NCBI GenBank assembly: GCA_025359965.1
Contig: JANYDC010000125.1
Location: forward strand, 21,117-85,116
Direction: 5' to 3'
Source of the DNA: Pedosphaera sp.
GTDB lineage: Bacteria > Verrucomicrobiota > Verrucomicrobiia > Limisphaerales > SXQI01
Length of the DNA: 64,000 bases
Under the pieces are notes generated by a model, which ran no database searches, had not been told where the DNA came from, and saw only the letters and a program-made list of their open reading frames with translations. A program made the translations under genes and the position numbers. Each line of letters starts with the position of its first letter. Within the stretch, counting starts at the first letter, position 1. Below are positions 36,574-45,302 of this stretch, piece after piece.

Positions 36574-37857
36574 ATGTCTTCTATCAGAGTGAGAATTTTT
36601 CTGCCATGTTCCTTGGGACTCTTCTTATTGAGCGCCGGAGGGATTCTTAACCAGTGTATCAATGCAACTACCCCACTCGACGCTATTGCTATCAGCCGCG
36701 ACGGGCCCAAAGTCAGCATCTCCTTTAACGGCACATTGCAGTGGACTGACGCGGTCACGGGGCCGTGGAAGGATGCCGTGAATAAAACCAGTCCGTTTAC
36801 GGAAGAATCTACCGACTCTCAAAGATTCTACCGCTCTCTCGACACGGGCAGCATTTTCTCTTCCGCCTCGGTGGTGGAACTGACGTTGACGGCCCCTTTC
36901 CAAAGGAATTTCAATCTTGCGTTTGCCGGCAGTCCGGATGGGATTTTTCCTCCCGTTCGCGTAAAGCCTTACTTCGATGGCATACTCTCTCTAGGCACCA
37001 ATGAACTGCCCGTGAGTCTGCGTGTGCGCGGCAATTCTAGTTTGCAGGAATGCCCTTTCCCCAAGCTTAAATTCAAGGTGGCCAAGGAACGTCGCCTGGG
37101 CACGTCTTTTTTTGATGCTAGCGAGATCAAAATCGGCACGCATTGCGCCGAGGGCGGCCGTGGAAACATTGGGCGTCTGCGCGAAGAGGCTGCCACCTAC
37201 CGGGAAGCTCTCGCTTACGAAGTGATGGAACTGCTTGGCTTCGTAGGGCCACGGGTCCGCCGAGCCCGCATCGAATATCACGATACCACCCCGATCGATT
37301 TTACCAGTGAGGTGGGTTGGCGACTCACACGCAGCGCCATGCTTATTGATGACGTTGATGTTCTCGCTGAGCGCCTTGGGGGGCACGCCCTCACCGATGC
37401 GGAACTCGCCGCATTGACCGATCCAAAGTTTGATCCTCAACTCGCGTCCGATCTTCAATTTTTGCATGCCTTGTTGGGAAACTGGGACTACGGCATCAAC
37501 GTGGAGAATCGTGGCGTCTGGAATACGGACGTCATTTCGTTTCAGGACGGGGTCCTTCTGCCGGTGGCAGGTGATTTTGATCTTTCTTCCTGGGTCACGG
37601 CGGTCGTCCGTATTTCAGCTCCTCGCGATTACTTGCCCGAGTTGCCCGAGGTCGACCGGCAGGTGCGCTATGAACTCGAACTAATCAAAAAACGAGTCAG
37701 TGATATCCAGTTTGCGGCTTCCCGCACTCGGTTTATTTCCAAGCAGGCCGCGCTCCAGTCACAGATCAACACCTCCTTCGTGGACGCGGAAGGCCGCACC
37801 AACGCCTTGCTTCACACGACGGCTTTTTTTGAGGCCCTGGCGTTGATCAGCCGCTAG
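36574..37857 (+). CDS. Exported CotH-kinase-like protein (divergent)
   Basis: A 427-residue exported protein. The N-terminus has a signal-like hydrophobic stretch (IFLPCSLGLFLLSAGG). The part LRVRGNSSLQECPFPKLKFKV resembles the CotH opening LRGNSS...K-x-F and is followed by EIKIGTHCAEGG, AYRE-like helices (YREALAYEVMELLGFVGPRVRRARIEY), LLGNWDYGINVENRG and LLPVAGDFDLSSW, where the Asp in DFD would sit in the metal-binding position of the CotH kinase fold. I did not find a strict catalytic set, so the call is tentative. It lies divergent to the GH39-like gene across about 107 bp and may share its regulation. Could be a spore-coat-unrelated surface protein. Confidence 0.5.
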   Translation: MSSIRVRIFLPCSLGLFLLSAGGILNQCINATTPLDAIAISRDGPKVSISFNGTLQWTDAVTGPWKDAVNKTSPFTEESTDSQRFYRSLDTGSIFSSASVVELTLTAPFQRNFNLAFAGSPDGIFPPVRVKPYFDGILSLGTNELPVSLRVRGNSSLQECPFPKLKFKVAKERRLGTSFFDASEIKIGTHCAEGGRGNIGRLREEAATYREALAYEVMELLGFVGPRVRRARIEYHDTTPIDFTSEVGWRLTRSAMLIDDVDVLAERLGGHALTDAELAALTDPKFDPQLASDLQFLHALLGNWDYGINVENRGVWNTDVISFQDGVLLPVAGDFDLSSWVTAVVRISAPRDYLPELPEVDRQVRYELELIKKRVSDIQFAASRTRFISKQAALQSQINTSFVDAEGRTNALLHTTAFFEALALISR

Positions 37858-37904
37858 GGTAGTGGTACGAAATCTGCGCCAAGAGGTTCGCAATTATTAT
37901 TTGT

Positions 37905-37920
37905 CGGATTTTCCCATCCG
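37905..37920. promoter_or_regulatory. Small dyad upstream of the ECF sigma gene
   Basis: CGGAT-TTTCCC-ATCCG is a 5-bp inverted repeat 20 bases before the ECF sigma start. It could be a hairpin in the leader or a regulatory site; the evidence is only symmetry and position. Confidence 0.25.
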
Positions 37921-37940
37921 GCGGCGATAACCTTGTGACC

Positions 37941-39695
37941 ATGAGCGACACCGATCTTCAATTGCTTGAACGCTACACTCGGGACCGTGCCGAGGACGCT
38001 TTCGCTGAGATTGTCCGTCGTCATATTGGGCTCGTCTATTCCGCCGCGCTCCGGCAAATCCGGATGCCCCAGTTGGCCGAGGAAGTCGCCCAGTCCACCT
38101 TCACCGATCTGGCCCGGCAGGCGGAGCATTTGGAGCCGGATACAATCCTCACTGGCTGGCTCTATCAAGTCACACGCCGCACTGCGATTGATGTTGTCCG
38201 TCGGGAAGCCCGCCGTCAGTTGCGCGAGCAAATAGCCACTGAAATCAATGCCATGAACGCCGCCGACACCGATTGGGTGCACATCGAGCCTATGCTCGAC
38301 GAGGCCATGAGTACGCTTGATGAAACCGATCGTGTCGCCATCCTGCTTCGTTACTTCGAGAACCAATCCCTTCGCGAAGTTGGCGAAACGCTGGGTACCT
38401 CTGACGATGCCGCGCAAAAACGGGTGGCCCGAGCCGTGGAACGCTTGCGTGATTTTTTCACCAAACATGGAGTAAGGGCAGGCGCGAGCGGACTTGCCGC
38501 CGTGATCTCTGCCAATTCGGTCCAGGCCGCGCCCGTTGGGTTGGCCGTTACGATTTCCACCGCCGCCACCCTTGGCAAAGTAGGCCTTACTGCCACTGCC
38601 GCCAAAACCATCGCCATGACCACATTGCAAAAAACCATTGTCACAGTAGCTTTATCCATCGCGGTTGGCACAGCACTCTACGAAATGCGTCAGGCTTCAA
38701 TCCTGAGCCAACGAGTTCAAACCCTCGAGCAACAGCCTGGAATTGACGGCGAACATGACCGACTAACGCGTGAGCGGGATGAAGCCACGCGTAAAATCGC
38801 AACTTTAATTGCTGAAAATGAGCGATTGAACCGCAATGCCGGTGAACTTCTCGGACTGAGAGGCGAGGTGACTCGCTTGCGCGAGGAAGCGCGGGAGATG
38901 GCGACCACCTCCCCCACAATGAAGGCTTTGCTGAAGAGGGTGAATTTGCTCAAAGAGAAACTCGATCAAATGCCGGACAAAAAGATTCCGGAGCTTCAGT
39001 TCCTCACGGAGAAGGATTGGGCCGACGCCGCCTGGGATGCGGATTTGGATACGGATGACGGGGTTCGCCTGGCTTTGAGCAGCCTGCGCAACATCGCGAC
39101 GAATACTTTTTTGCAGCTAATACGGTCGGCCCTTAAAAAATACATTTTTGACAACGACTACAATTTACCTTCCAACATTGTTGAATTGAAGTCCTATTTT
39201 GATATCTCCGTTGAAGACGCTATGATCCAGCGTTACAGACTCGTGCAAAGCGGCCAATTAAACAAAAATTTAGACGCTTCATTGGTTGAAAAATCCGTGA
39301 TTGTCGATCCCGACTACGAATCGACCCAATCAATCTCCATGAACGGAGGAAGCACAAGAGGCATAAATAAGATAGAAGAGGCGGTTCAGAAGGCAGTAAA
39401 AGCATTTGCCAATGACAATCATTACCAATTACCGAGCGAATCATCGCAGTTAACCGAGTACCTAACGAAACCAATTGAGGCGGCATCAGTTCAGAAGTAC
39501 CTAAAGAAATTTACGTCATATTACCCGACACCCGAGGAGGCACTACTAATGCCGGTGTTGGATGCTTATGCAGCAGTGCATGACGGACGTGGCCCTGAAA
39601 ATATCTCCGACCTGCAGCCGTTCCTTACGACTACGGAACAGCAAGAAGCGGCTCGTAAGCTCGAAAAGAGACGCCAGTTTAAGCCGGAGGAGTGA
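37941..39695 (+). CDS. ECF sigma factor with transmembrane C-terminal extension
   Basis: A 584-residue protein with an ECF sigma-70 domain and about 400 extra residues. Region 2 (about 1-75) reads DAFAEIVRRHIGLVYSAALRQ, then EEVAQSTFTDLARQ and TGWLYQVTRRTAIDVVRREARR; region 4 (about 120-175) reads LDETDRVAILLRYFENQSLREVGETLGTSDDAAQKRVARAVERLRDFF. Then comes an Ala-rich stretch and a single membrane segment (TIVTVALSIAVGTALYE, about 228-245), a coiled coil (245-330), and three degenerate repeats of the form YxxxxxxxLPxxxxxLxxYL at about 390, 480 and 535. GTG two codons upstream is in frame. The extension is outside the cytoplasm if the helix spans the membrane. Similar long ECF sigmas are frequent in this phylum. 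Confidence 0.88.
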   Translation: MSDTDLQLLERYTRDRAEDAFAEIVRRHIGLVYSAALRQIRMPQLAEEVAQSTFTDLARQAEHLEPDTILTGWLYQVTRRTAIDVVRREARRQLREQIATEINAMNAADTDWVHIEPMLDEAMSTLDETDRVAILLRYFENQSLREVGETLGTSDDAAQKRVARAVERLRDFFTKHGVRAGASGLAAVISANSVQAAPVGLAVTISTAATLGKVGLTATAAKTIAMTTLQKTIVTVALSIAVGTALYEMRQASILSQRVQTLEQQPGIDGEHDRLTRERDEATRKIATLIAENERLNRNAGELLGLRGEVTRLREEAREMATTSPTMKALLKRVNLLKEKLDQMPDKKIPELQFLTEKDWADAAWDADLDTDDGVRLALSSLRNIATNTFLQLIRSALKKYIFDNDYNLPSNIVELKSYFDISVEDAMIQRYRLVQSGQLNKNLDASLVEKSVIVDPDYESTQSISMNGGSTRGINKIEEAVQKAVKAFANDNHYQLPSESSQLTEYLTKPIEAASVQKYLKKFTSYYPTPEEALLMPVLDAYAAVHDGRGPENISDLQPFLTTTEQQEAARKLEKRRQFKPEE

Positions 39696-39719
39696 CCAAG
39701 GTGCTGAAACCGGTTGCTT

Positions 39720-41705
39720 TTATTTCGCGTCTTTCTCGGTGGGGCTGGGGGCGATGGATTTGGTCATGGTTTCGTGGGTGTTCCGGTAAAGTCGGCCTTC
39801 CCACCAAGCGTCACTGGGTTTTAAGCCGCGCCGGACGGTCCAGAGTTCCTGCACGGTTTTTTCGCGGTTGGCCATGGCGTAGAAGGGGACTGCGACGATT
39901 GGCTTGCCATCGACATCCTGACCCGTGATCACACGAATGCCGCCTAGAAGATCGGGGCGGGCTTCCACTTTGAATTGGGGATCATCTCCCAGTTCCAAGG
40001 CGGCTTTGCCCTGATTGTCCACGCCTTCAAATCCGTAGACGAGCGGGCCGCGTTGGATGGCTACTTTGCCCACGCAATCCTTAATCAGCGGATGGGCCTC
40101 CATGAGGTGGACGGGCATTTCCATGTTAAGCTCAATGACATCATTTTCCTTCCACTCGCGCTCGAGGCGGATGTAACCGCGATCAGTTTTGCGGAGCGGA
40201 TTCATTGCCTCGCCGTTGATGGTGAGCGTTGCGGTTTCACACCAGCCCGGCCAACGGAGGTTCACGGCGAATCGCTTGGTCTTGCCGGGAGTAACGCCGA
40301 TTTTGACGCTTCCTTCGTACGGATACTCAGTTTCGACTTTTAATCCCACCAATCCACCCTTGAGCGGTGCCTGCACCGACCCGGCCACATACAAGTTGAA
40401 GTAAACATCTTCCTCACCCGAGGCATAGGCGTATCGCCCCACTTGGAAGACGGTGCGGGAAAGATTGGGCGGGCAGCAGACCCATGAATTGTATCTCGGT
40501 TTATTGGTGTCGCTGAGCGGGTTTTGATAGTAGGAGTTGGTTCCGTCCAGTGAAATGCCGTGCATGACCGCGTTGTAAAGCACGCGCTCGAGCACATCGC
40601 CGGAGTCGGACCCGCCTTCCAGCAGGAACATTCTTTGGGCGAAATCCAGAAGGCCGCAGGCTGCGCAGGACTCGTAGTAACCGTTGTTGGGCAGTTCGTA
40701 ATCTTCCCCAAAGGCCTCATGTTCCTGGCGGGGGCCGGTGCTGCCTGTGATGGTCATGCGACGATGGGTGACGCTGTCCCAGAAACGATTGGCCGCGAGT
40801 CGATAGTCTGATTCGCCGGTGGCCAGGGCAAGATCAGCCACTCCGGTGGCGAAAAAGGTGGCTCTGACCGCGTGGCCATCGAGGTTCATTTGTTGGCGTA
40901 AAGGGACGGCATCCTGGAAATAAGCACGGGGTGTTGCGCCATAGGGCTTCACCATTCCGCGACCGCGCCACTCAACGAATGCCCGGGCCAGCTCGATATA
41001 CTTGGTGCGGCCGGTGGCTCGGGATAATTCAACCAAAGCCATCTCTAATTCAGCATGCCCACAAAAGCCGGGCACTCCTTTAGGCCCCAGAAAGTGCTCA
41101 TAAGCTTCGTCCGCAGCCTTGCAGGCGATATCGATCAAGGCTCCTTTACCCGTGTTGGCTTGGTATTCGATTGCAGCTTCGATCAAATGCCCCAAAACAT
41201 AGCCGTCATGCGAACCATCGAGAAAATCGGGATCCCAGTCCGGTTTGTGTTCGTTGATGATAAACACGTGAGCGTAGCCGTTGGCGCGTTGTGCCCGGCC
41301 GATCAAATCCACGATTTCGTCCACTTGCCGCTCCAACGCAGCGTCAGGAAACATCCCGAGCGAATGGGCGATGGTTTCGAGAAACTTGTAAAGGTTGGCT
41401 TCGCCCCAAGTGTTGTTGAAAGGCCCGTCGGTCTTCTCTCCTGCCGCTTTGCGCAGCGACCGGATATCATACCCCATATATCTCCACGAATGCGGAATGG
41501 TACGATCCTTGTAAACTCGCATTTTGGGGCCCCAGAAGCCGCCTTCCAAATGCACGTTTTTGACCGGCACTGGAAGGATTTGCCCTTCCCGTCCTGACCA
41601 CTTCCCCACGTTTTCGGGAACACCGGGCACCATTGCAGCGGAAGTCTTCAAACCGCCTCCGCTCCAAACCAAAAGGAATAAAACAATACTCTTCCACATA
41701 CGCAT
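39720..41705 (-). CDS. Exported GH127-type beta-L-arabinofuranosidase
   Basis: A 661-residue glycoside hydrolase of family GH127 (former DUF1680), which removes beta-L-arabinofuranose from plant glycoprotein or pectin side chains. Residues 1-24 look like a signal peptide. Family signatures: GGFWGPKMRVYKDRTIPH near 55-72, NNTWGEANLYKFLE, DGHAVRATFFATGVADLAL, then the zinc-binding/catalytic residues: GYYESCAACG (Glu345, Cys347) and WVCCPPN (Cys410, Cys411). These match the Glu-x-Cys and Cys-Cys arrangement of the characterised Bifidobacterium enzyme. The C-terminal part is a beta-sandwich. No other arabinan gene is adjacent except the GH39-like gene 3 kb away. Confidence 0.93.
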   Translation of the reverse strand: MRMWKSIVLFLLVWSGGGLKTSAAMVPGVPENVGKWSGREGQILPVPVKNVHLEGGFWGPKMRVYKDRTIPHSWRYMGYDIRSLRKAAGEKTDGPFNNTWGEANLYKFLETIAHSLGMFPDAALERQVDEIVDLIGRAQRANGYAHVFIINEHKPDWDPDFLDGSHDGYVLGHLIEAAIEYQANTGKGALIDIACKAADEAYEHFLGPKGVPGFCGHAELEMALVELSRATGRTKYIELARAFVEWRGRGMVKPYGATPRAYFQDAVPLRQQMNLDGHAVRATFFATGVADLALATGESDYRLAANRFWDSVTHRRMTITGSTGPRQEHEAFGEDYELPNNGYYESCAACGLLDFAQRMFLLEGGSDSGDVLERVLYNAVMHGISLDGTNSYYQNPLSDTNKPRYNSWVCCPPNLSRTVFQVGRYAYASGEEDVYFNLYVAGSVQAPLKGGLVGLKVETEYPYEGSVKIGVTPGKTKRFAVNLRWPGWCETATLTINGEAMNPLRKTDRGYIRLEREWKENDVIELNMEMPVHLMEAHPLIKDCVGKVAIQRGPLVYGFEGVDNQGKAALELGDDPQFKVEARPDLLGGIRVITGQDVDGKPIVAVPFYAMANREKTVQELWTVRRGLKPSDAWWEGRLYRNTHETMTKSIAPSPTEKDAK

Positions 41706-41858
41706 GACTGAATGGTATGCCCCGAAGCTTAAGTCACAAGCCCGAGTCGTTCACTCTTTGAACTTTCCAGCGCCTTTGAGATCAAATTTTTTGGCGGAGT
41801 CGAAGGACAATGGGGAGATCGCGTTTGATTCTTGCCGGAGTGGAGGCAAGGTCTTTGT

Positions 41859-42236
41859 ATGGTTCCCATGCTGGAACACAAGACTGAAGCTCTGCTACCC
41901 TGGTCCAAATTTTTTGGGCGGGTGGGAAAGTCCATCGCAATGGCGCAAATCGTAGTCGCCGTGGCGTTGGGGATTGGTGTGCTGGGATATCACTTCATAG
42001 CAGGGTTTGAATGGATCGACGCTTTGCTGAATGCCTGCATGATTCTGGCAGGGATGGGTCCAATGGGCGAGTTGCACTCCACCGCGGGGAAGCTATTCGC
42101 CTCGGGCTACGCTCTTTTCTCCGGGCTTGTTTTTATCGTGGTGATGGGTGTGGTGCTCACTCCGCTGCTGCACCGCATTTTGCACGCTTTCCATCTCGAA
42201 CAGCGAGACGAGAATGAGGAAGATGGTAAGAATTGA
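41859..42236 (+). CDS. Small membrane protein, ion-channel-like layout
   Basis: A 125-residue protein with an N-terminal helix (IAMAQIVVAVALGIGVLGYHFIAG), a re-entrant-like segment (DALLNACMILAGMGPMGELHSTAGKLFASG), and a second helix (ALFSGLVFIVVMGVVLTPLLHRILHAF). The order helix, pore-like loop, Thr-x-x-Gly-Lys, helix resembles two-helix potassium channel pores, but the selectivity filter is GMGPMGE instead of TVGYGD. ATG 41859 has AAGG seven bases upstream; a longer frame begins at 41832. No flanking gene helps with function. It may be a degenerate or unusual channel, or an unrelated membrane protein. Confidence 0.5.
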   Translation: MVPMLEHKTEALLPWSKFFGRVGKSIAMAQIVVAVALGIGVLGYHFIAGFEWIDALLNACMILAGMGPMGELHSTAGKLFASGYALFSGLVFIVVMGVVLTPLLHRILHAFHLEQRDENEEDGKN

Positions 42237-42259
42237 GGGCGAATGTCAGGCTGCACTGG

Positions 42260-44794
42260 TTATTGCAGTTCCAACAATAGCTCCTGGGCTTTTTTGAAAC
42301 GCGGGGCTTCCTCCAATGCCTCAAGAACCTGCTGGCGGGCGGCGGAACGATCCCCTGAGGCAAGAAGCATTCGTGCCCAATCATAGCGGGCGGCCACCAC
42401 GTTGGGCGGATGCAAAGCGACGACGCGCGACCAGGATTGAGCCGCCTCGGCCGGTAGTTTTAACTGTTCCCCAGCGCGAGCGAGTTGGTCGTGAGATTCC
42501 CAAAGCAGCGGATTAACGCCAATGACGCGTAGCGCCTGTTTTCGCACTTCGGCCCAATCCTCACGGGCCATGGCGAGCGTGATCAAGCGATCAAACGCTT
42601 CCACAGCTTCTGAATCTCGCTCAGCCCAATCAGTGAGCAGTTTGGTCTCTTCCTCCACGTGGCCCAACTGGCGTTCGACGCGGGCCAGCCATGCCCAGGG
42701 GTGTTCCAGGCCCTCTGGACCGGGGTGCAAGTCCAGCCAGCGTTGCAGGATTTTTTCGGCACCAGCCCAATCTTTTTTATCCATTGCAGCAGCCGCGGCA
42801 TTGCGCAAAACGATATTGTTGTTCGAGTGTTCCCAACCCACTTTTAACAACTCAGGTTTGTCGGCGGGTTCAGTGTCCTTCCAATCCAATTTTGCCCCAT
42901 ATTGATTGGCCTTGTTGAGGATGTAATCCGTAAAAGCCTTCTCCAACTCCGGCAGTGGGGCGGTTGATTGAGCCAAGGCGGGGTTGATCTCCACTCCTTC
43001 GCCCAGGGCTCTGAGAATGGAGAGCAGGGCTGGAGTGCCGTATTTTTCCACGATGTATTGAACGACCAGCGAGGATTGGAAATAGGCAAACTGCAAGTGG
43101 GCCGGGGTGGGTGGGGCCATGAACGCTGAGCTGAGCTCGCCAATTTTCTTCAAATCACCCTTAAGAATCATTTTTCGGTAGGCGGGCGTCATGTGCTCGC
43201 CCCACGAAGGGTTGGCCAGTCTTTCCTCATACACGCTGATGCCCTCGCTGATCCAGCGCGGCATTTTGTTGTGCGTTAATCCCAGTGTGACGGTGTGGGT
43301 GAACTCATGCCAGAGCATGGCCTCCCAGCTCGACCCCCGTCCAACACTGCCCCCCGGGCTGTTGGCTGTGATGACCGGGCCGAAGCATACGCCAAGGTAT
43401 CCATCGCCGCCAGGCAGGCCAAAGGTGCGAATGGCAAAGTCCTTTTGCTCAGGGAAGATTTCGACATGTACCGGGACCGGCAGGGTCACCCCGTATTTTG
43501 CGATGAGGTTGGTCCGCGCTCGCTCCATCAAGGCGATCACCAAATCCCCGTAAATGGGGGCTTCATTGGTGGACATGCGCACCTGAAAGGCCTCGTTCGT
43601 GACGAGGGTCATCTGGTCCACTGTGGTTTTGAGCGTTGCCAGATTGTAGGCTGTGACGTCGTAGGCGTCGGCATCCGCTGCGGCGAGGACTAATTTCCAG
43701 CCTTCCTCATCCTCCCCCAAACGGAGCAGGTCATCCCCCAACTGCATCTTGGCTGGAAGGTAATCGGCATCAAACTCGAGTGCCTGACGCTGGCTCCTGG
43801 CTCCGTCGGAAAAACGGTATTTATGCGACAGTTTTTTGCCGAACAAATGGGGGACCACCGGGTTGTTCGTGGCGTACAACAAGGCCTCCTTCAGGGCTGA
43901 CTGTTCCGAAGTGGAATCTGATCTCAGGCGAGCCAATACCGCTTTCAAGGTCCAAGCCTCGGGATGATGGGGGTTGACCTTGAGCAACTTATCCAAAGCC
44001 TCATCTGCGCCGGCGTAATCCTCGGAATCAATTCTGTGCTCGGCTACAAGCTGCCACGCTGGGTAGTAGCGATCATTCGCCTGAAGCGCGGCCTCGAGAT
44101 TGGCCAGCATCTCCCCGCGCTCGCCGCTCTCGAACGCGGCAGCCAGCCCGGTTAATAGCTCCGCGTCTTTCGGAGCCACGGTCAAACCCTCTTGAAACCA
44201 CTGTGCGGCCAAGGCAAAATCACCCTTGCCTAAGGCGAGTTCGCCGCCAGCCAGATAAGCATCCCGATTTTTGGGCTCTGCCTTTTTGATTGGAATAAAA
44301 AATTGATCCAGCACCGCCTTGGGATCAGCTCCCAGCAATAGAGCCGCGCGGCCCAGGGTCAGAGCGTTGGCAGTATCGCGGTAGGCGTATCGCCTGCTGG
44401 ACGCCATTTGATTGATCTCCTCCAGTAGTTTGGTGGCAATTGCGCGGCGTCCGGTGGCCAAGGCGGCCTCTCGTCCCACCAGGCGTAATCGAATACTGCC
44501 GGGATGCCGTTTGATGGAACCGCTGACGGCCTCCCATGCTTCGGGGTACTTGCCGAGGGTTAACAGCGCATCAGCCTGAATCAGCCGCCACTCCTCTGAA
44601 TATTCGCGCTCTTTGAGTTGAGCTTCCGCCGCTGCGAGCACGCTTTCATATTTGCCCACCCGCATCTGCGTCCAAGCCTCGTCGATCTCCATTGCCATCG
44701 ACCTCACCATGCCGATACAAAGTAAAGCCACGCACCCCAAGGTTATGCGTCCCCGGCGTCCAACCAAATTTTTGGGATGGCTCATGCCTTGCAT
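42260..44794 (-). CDS. Exported TPR protein with gluzincin metallopeptidase domain
   Basis: An 844-residue protein. It starts with a signal peptide (GCVALLCIGMVRSMAM) if begun at ATG 44794 (MQGMSHPKN); the long frame to 44956 runs into the rpmE leader and is unlikely. Residues 40-400 are tetratricopeptide-like helical repeats (for example AYLAGGELALGKGDFALAAQWFQEGLTVAPKDAELL). A zinc peptidase core follows: HEFTH near 496-500 with WISEG (the third ligand Glu) about 20 residues later, as in the peptidase MA-like family. Further TPRs close the protein. Likely periplasmic or surface-exposed. Substrate unknown. Confidence 0.82.
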   Translation of the reverse strand: MQGMSHPKNLVGRRGRITLGCVALLCIGMVRSMAMEIDEAWTQMRVGKYESVLAAAEAQLKEREYSEEWRLIQADALLTLGKYPEAWEAVSGSIKRHPGSIRLRLVGREAALATGRRAIATKLLEEINQMASSRRYAYRDTANALTLGRAALLLGADPKAVLDQFFIPIKKAEPKNRDAYLAGGELALGKGDFALAAQWFQEGLTVAPKDAELLTGLAAAFESGERGEMLANLEAALQANDRYYPAWQLVAEHRIDSEDYAGADEALDKLLKVNPHHPEAWTLKAVLARLRSDSTSEQSALKEALLYATNNPVVPHLFGKKLSHKYRFSDGARSQRQALEFDADYLPAKMQLGDDLLRLGEDEEGWKLVLAAADADAYDVTAYNLATLKTTVDQMTLVTNEAFQVRMSTNEAPIYGDLVIALMERARTNLIAKYGVTLPVPVHVEIFPEQKDFAIRTFGLPGGDGYLGVCFGPVITANSPGGSVGRGSSWEAMLWHEFTHTVTLGLTHNKMPRWISEGISVYEERLANPSWGEHMTPAYRKMILKGDLKKIGELSSAFMAPPTPAHLQFAYFQSSLVVQYIVEKYGTPALLSILRALGEGVEINPALAQSTAPLPELEKAFTDYILNKANQYGAKLDWKDTEPADKPELLKVGWEHSNNNIVLRNAAAAAMDKKDWAGAEKILQRWLDLHPGPEGLEHPWAWLARVERQLGHVEEETKLLTDWAERDSEAVEAFDRLITLAMAREDWAEVRKQALRVIGVNPLLWESHDQLARAGEQLKLPAEAAQSWSRVVALHPPNVVAARYDWARMLLASGDRSAARQQVLEALEEAPRFKKAQELLLELQ

Positions 44795-44991
44795 CTTTCC
44801 ACCACCTTTGACCCACGGCAAGATAAGGACCATTACTTTTGGGGTGGGAGCCTGCATCAGCGTCGTATTGGGGGTGGCACCGAGAATGGCCATATTCACT
44901 GACAGGCTCCTCGTAAACGGTGCGCAAGGAAAAATTCGAAAATTGGGCCTTGCCATGTCTTGCCCCTGATGGCATCTTCCCTAACCTTTGT

Positions 44992-45243
44992 ATGAAAGCT
45001 GAGACCCATCCGAATTACAACGAAGCAGAGATTCGTTGCGCCTGTAGTAACATTATTAAGACCCGTTCCACACGGAAGACGGTTTTGATCAGTATCTGCA
45101 ACGTGTGCCACCCGTTCTACACGGGAATGCAGAAATTTGTCGACACGGCTGGACGCGTGGACAAATTCCAGCAACGTATGGCCAAGACTCAGGCTGCCCA
45201 GGCCGCCGCCGCCGTTGTTGCGGCCAAGTCCAAGAAGAAGTAG
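44992..45243 (+). CDS. rpmE: 50S ribosomal protein L31
   Basis: An 83-residue L31 of the zinc-containing type. It begins [20 protein letters not shown], with the family's HPxY motif, and has the zinc ligands in CAC at about residues 16-18 and in [10 protein letters not shown]. The C-terminal part is Ala/Lys-rich. The start at 44992 is set by alignment with the family; an upstream in-frame extension is not credible. It lies upstream of prfA, a frequent order. Confidence 0.95.
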   Translation: MKAETHPNYNEAEIRCACSNIIKTRSTRKTVLISICNVCHPFYTGMQKFVDTAGRVDKFQQRMAKTQAAQAAAAVVAAKSKKK

Positions 45244-45255
45244 TTTCCTTTTACT

Positions 45256-45298
45256 GATCGCCCGCCGAATGCCTTCATTCAGCGGGCGATCTTTTTTT
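45256..45298 (+). terminator. Intrinsic terminator after rpmE, abutting prfA
   Basis: GATCGCCCGC (45256-45265) pairs perfectly with GCGGGCGATC (45282-45291) and is followed by seven T (45292-45298). It is a strong rho-independent terminator. The prfA start lies at 45303, only four bases after the T-run. Confidence 0.92.
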
Positions 45299-45302
45299 AC
45301 CC

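Noticed and set aside
41524..41955. 143-residue plus-strand open frame over the GH127 start
   Set aside because: Overlaps the N-terminus of the glycosidase and the small membrane protein in another frame; no domain.
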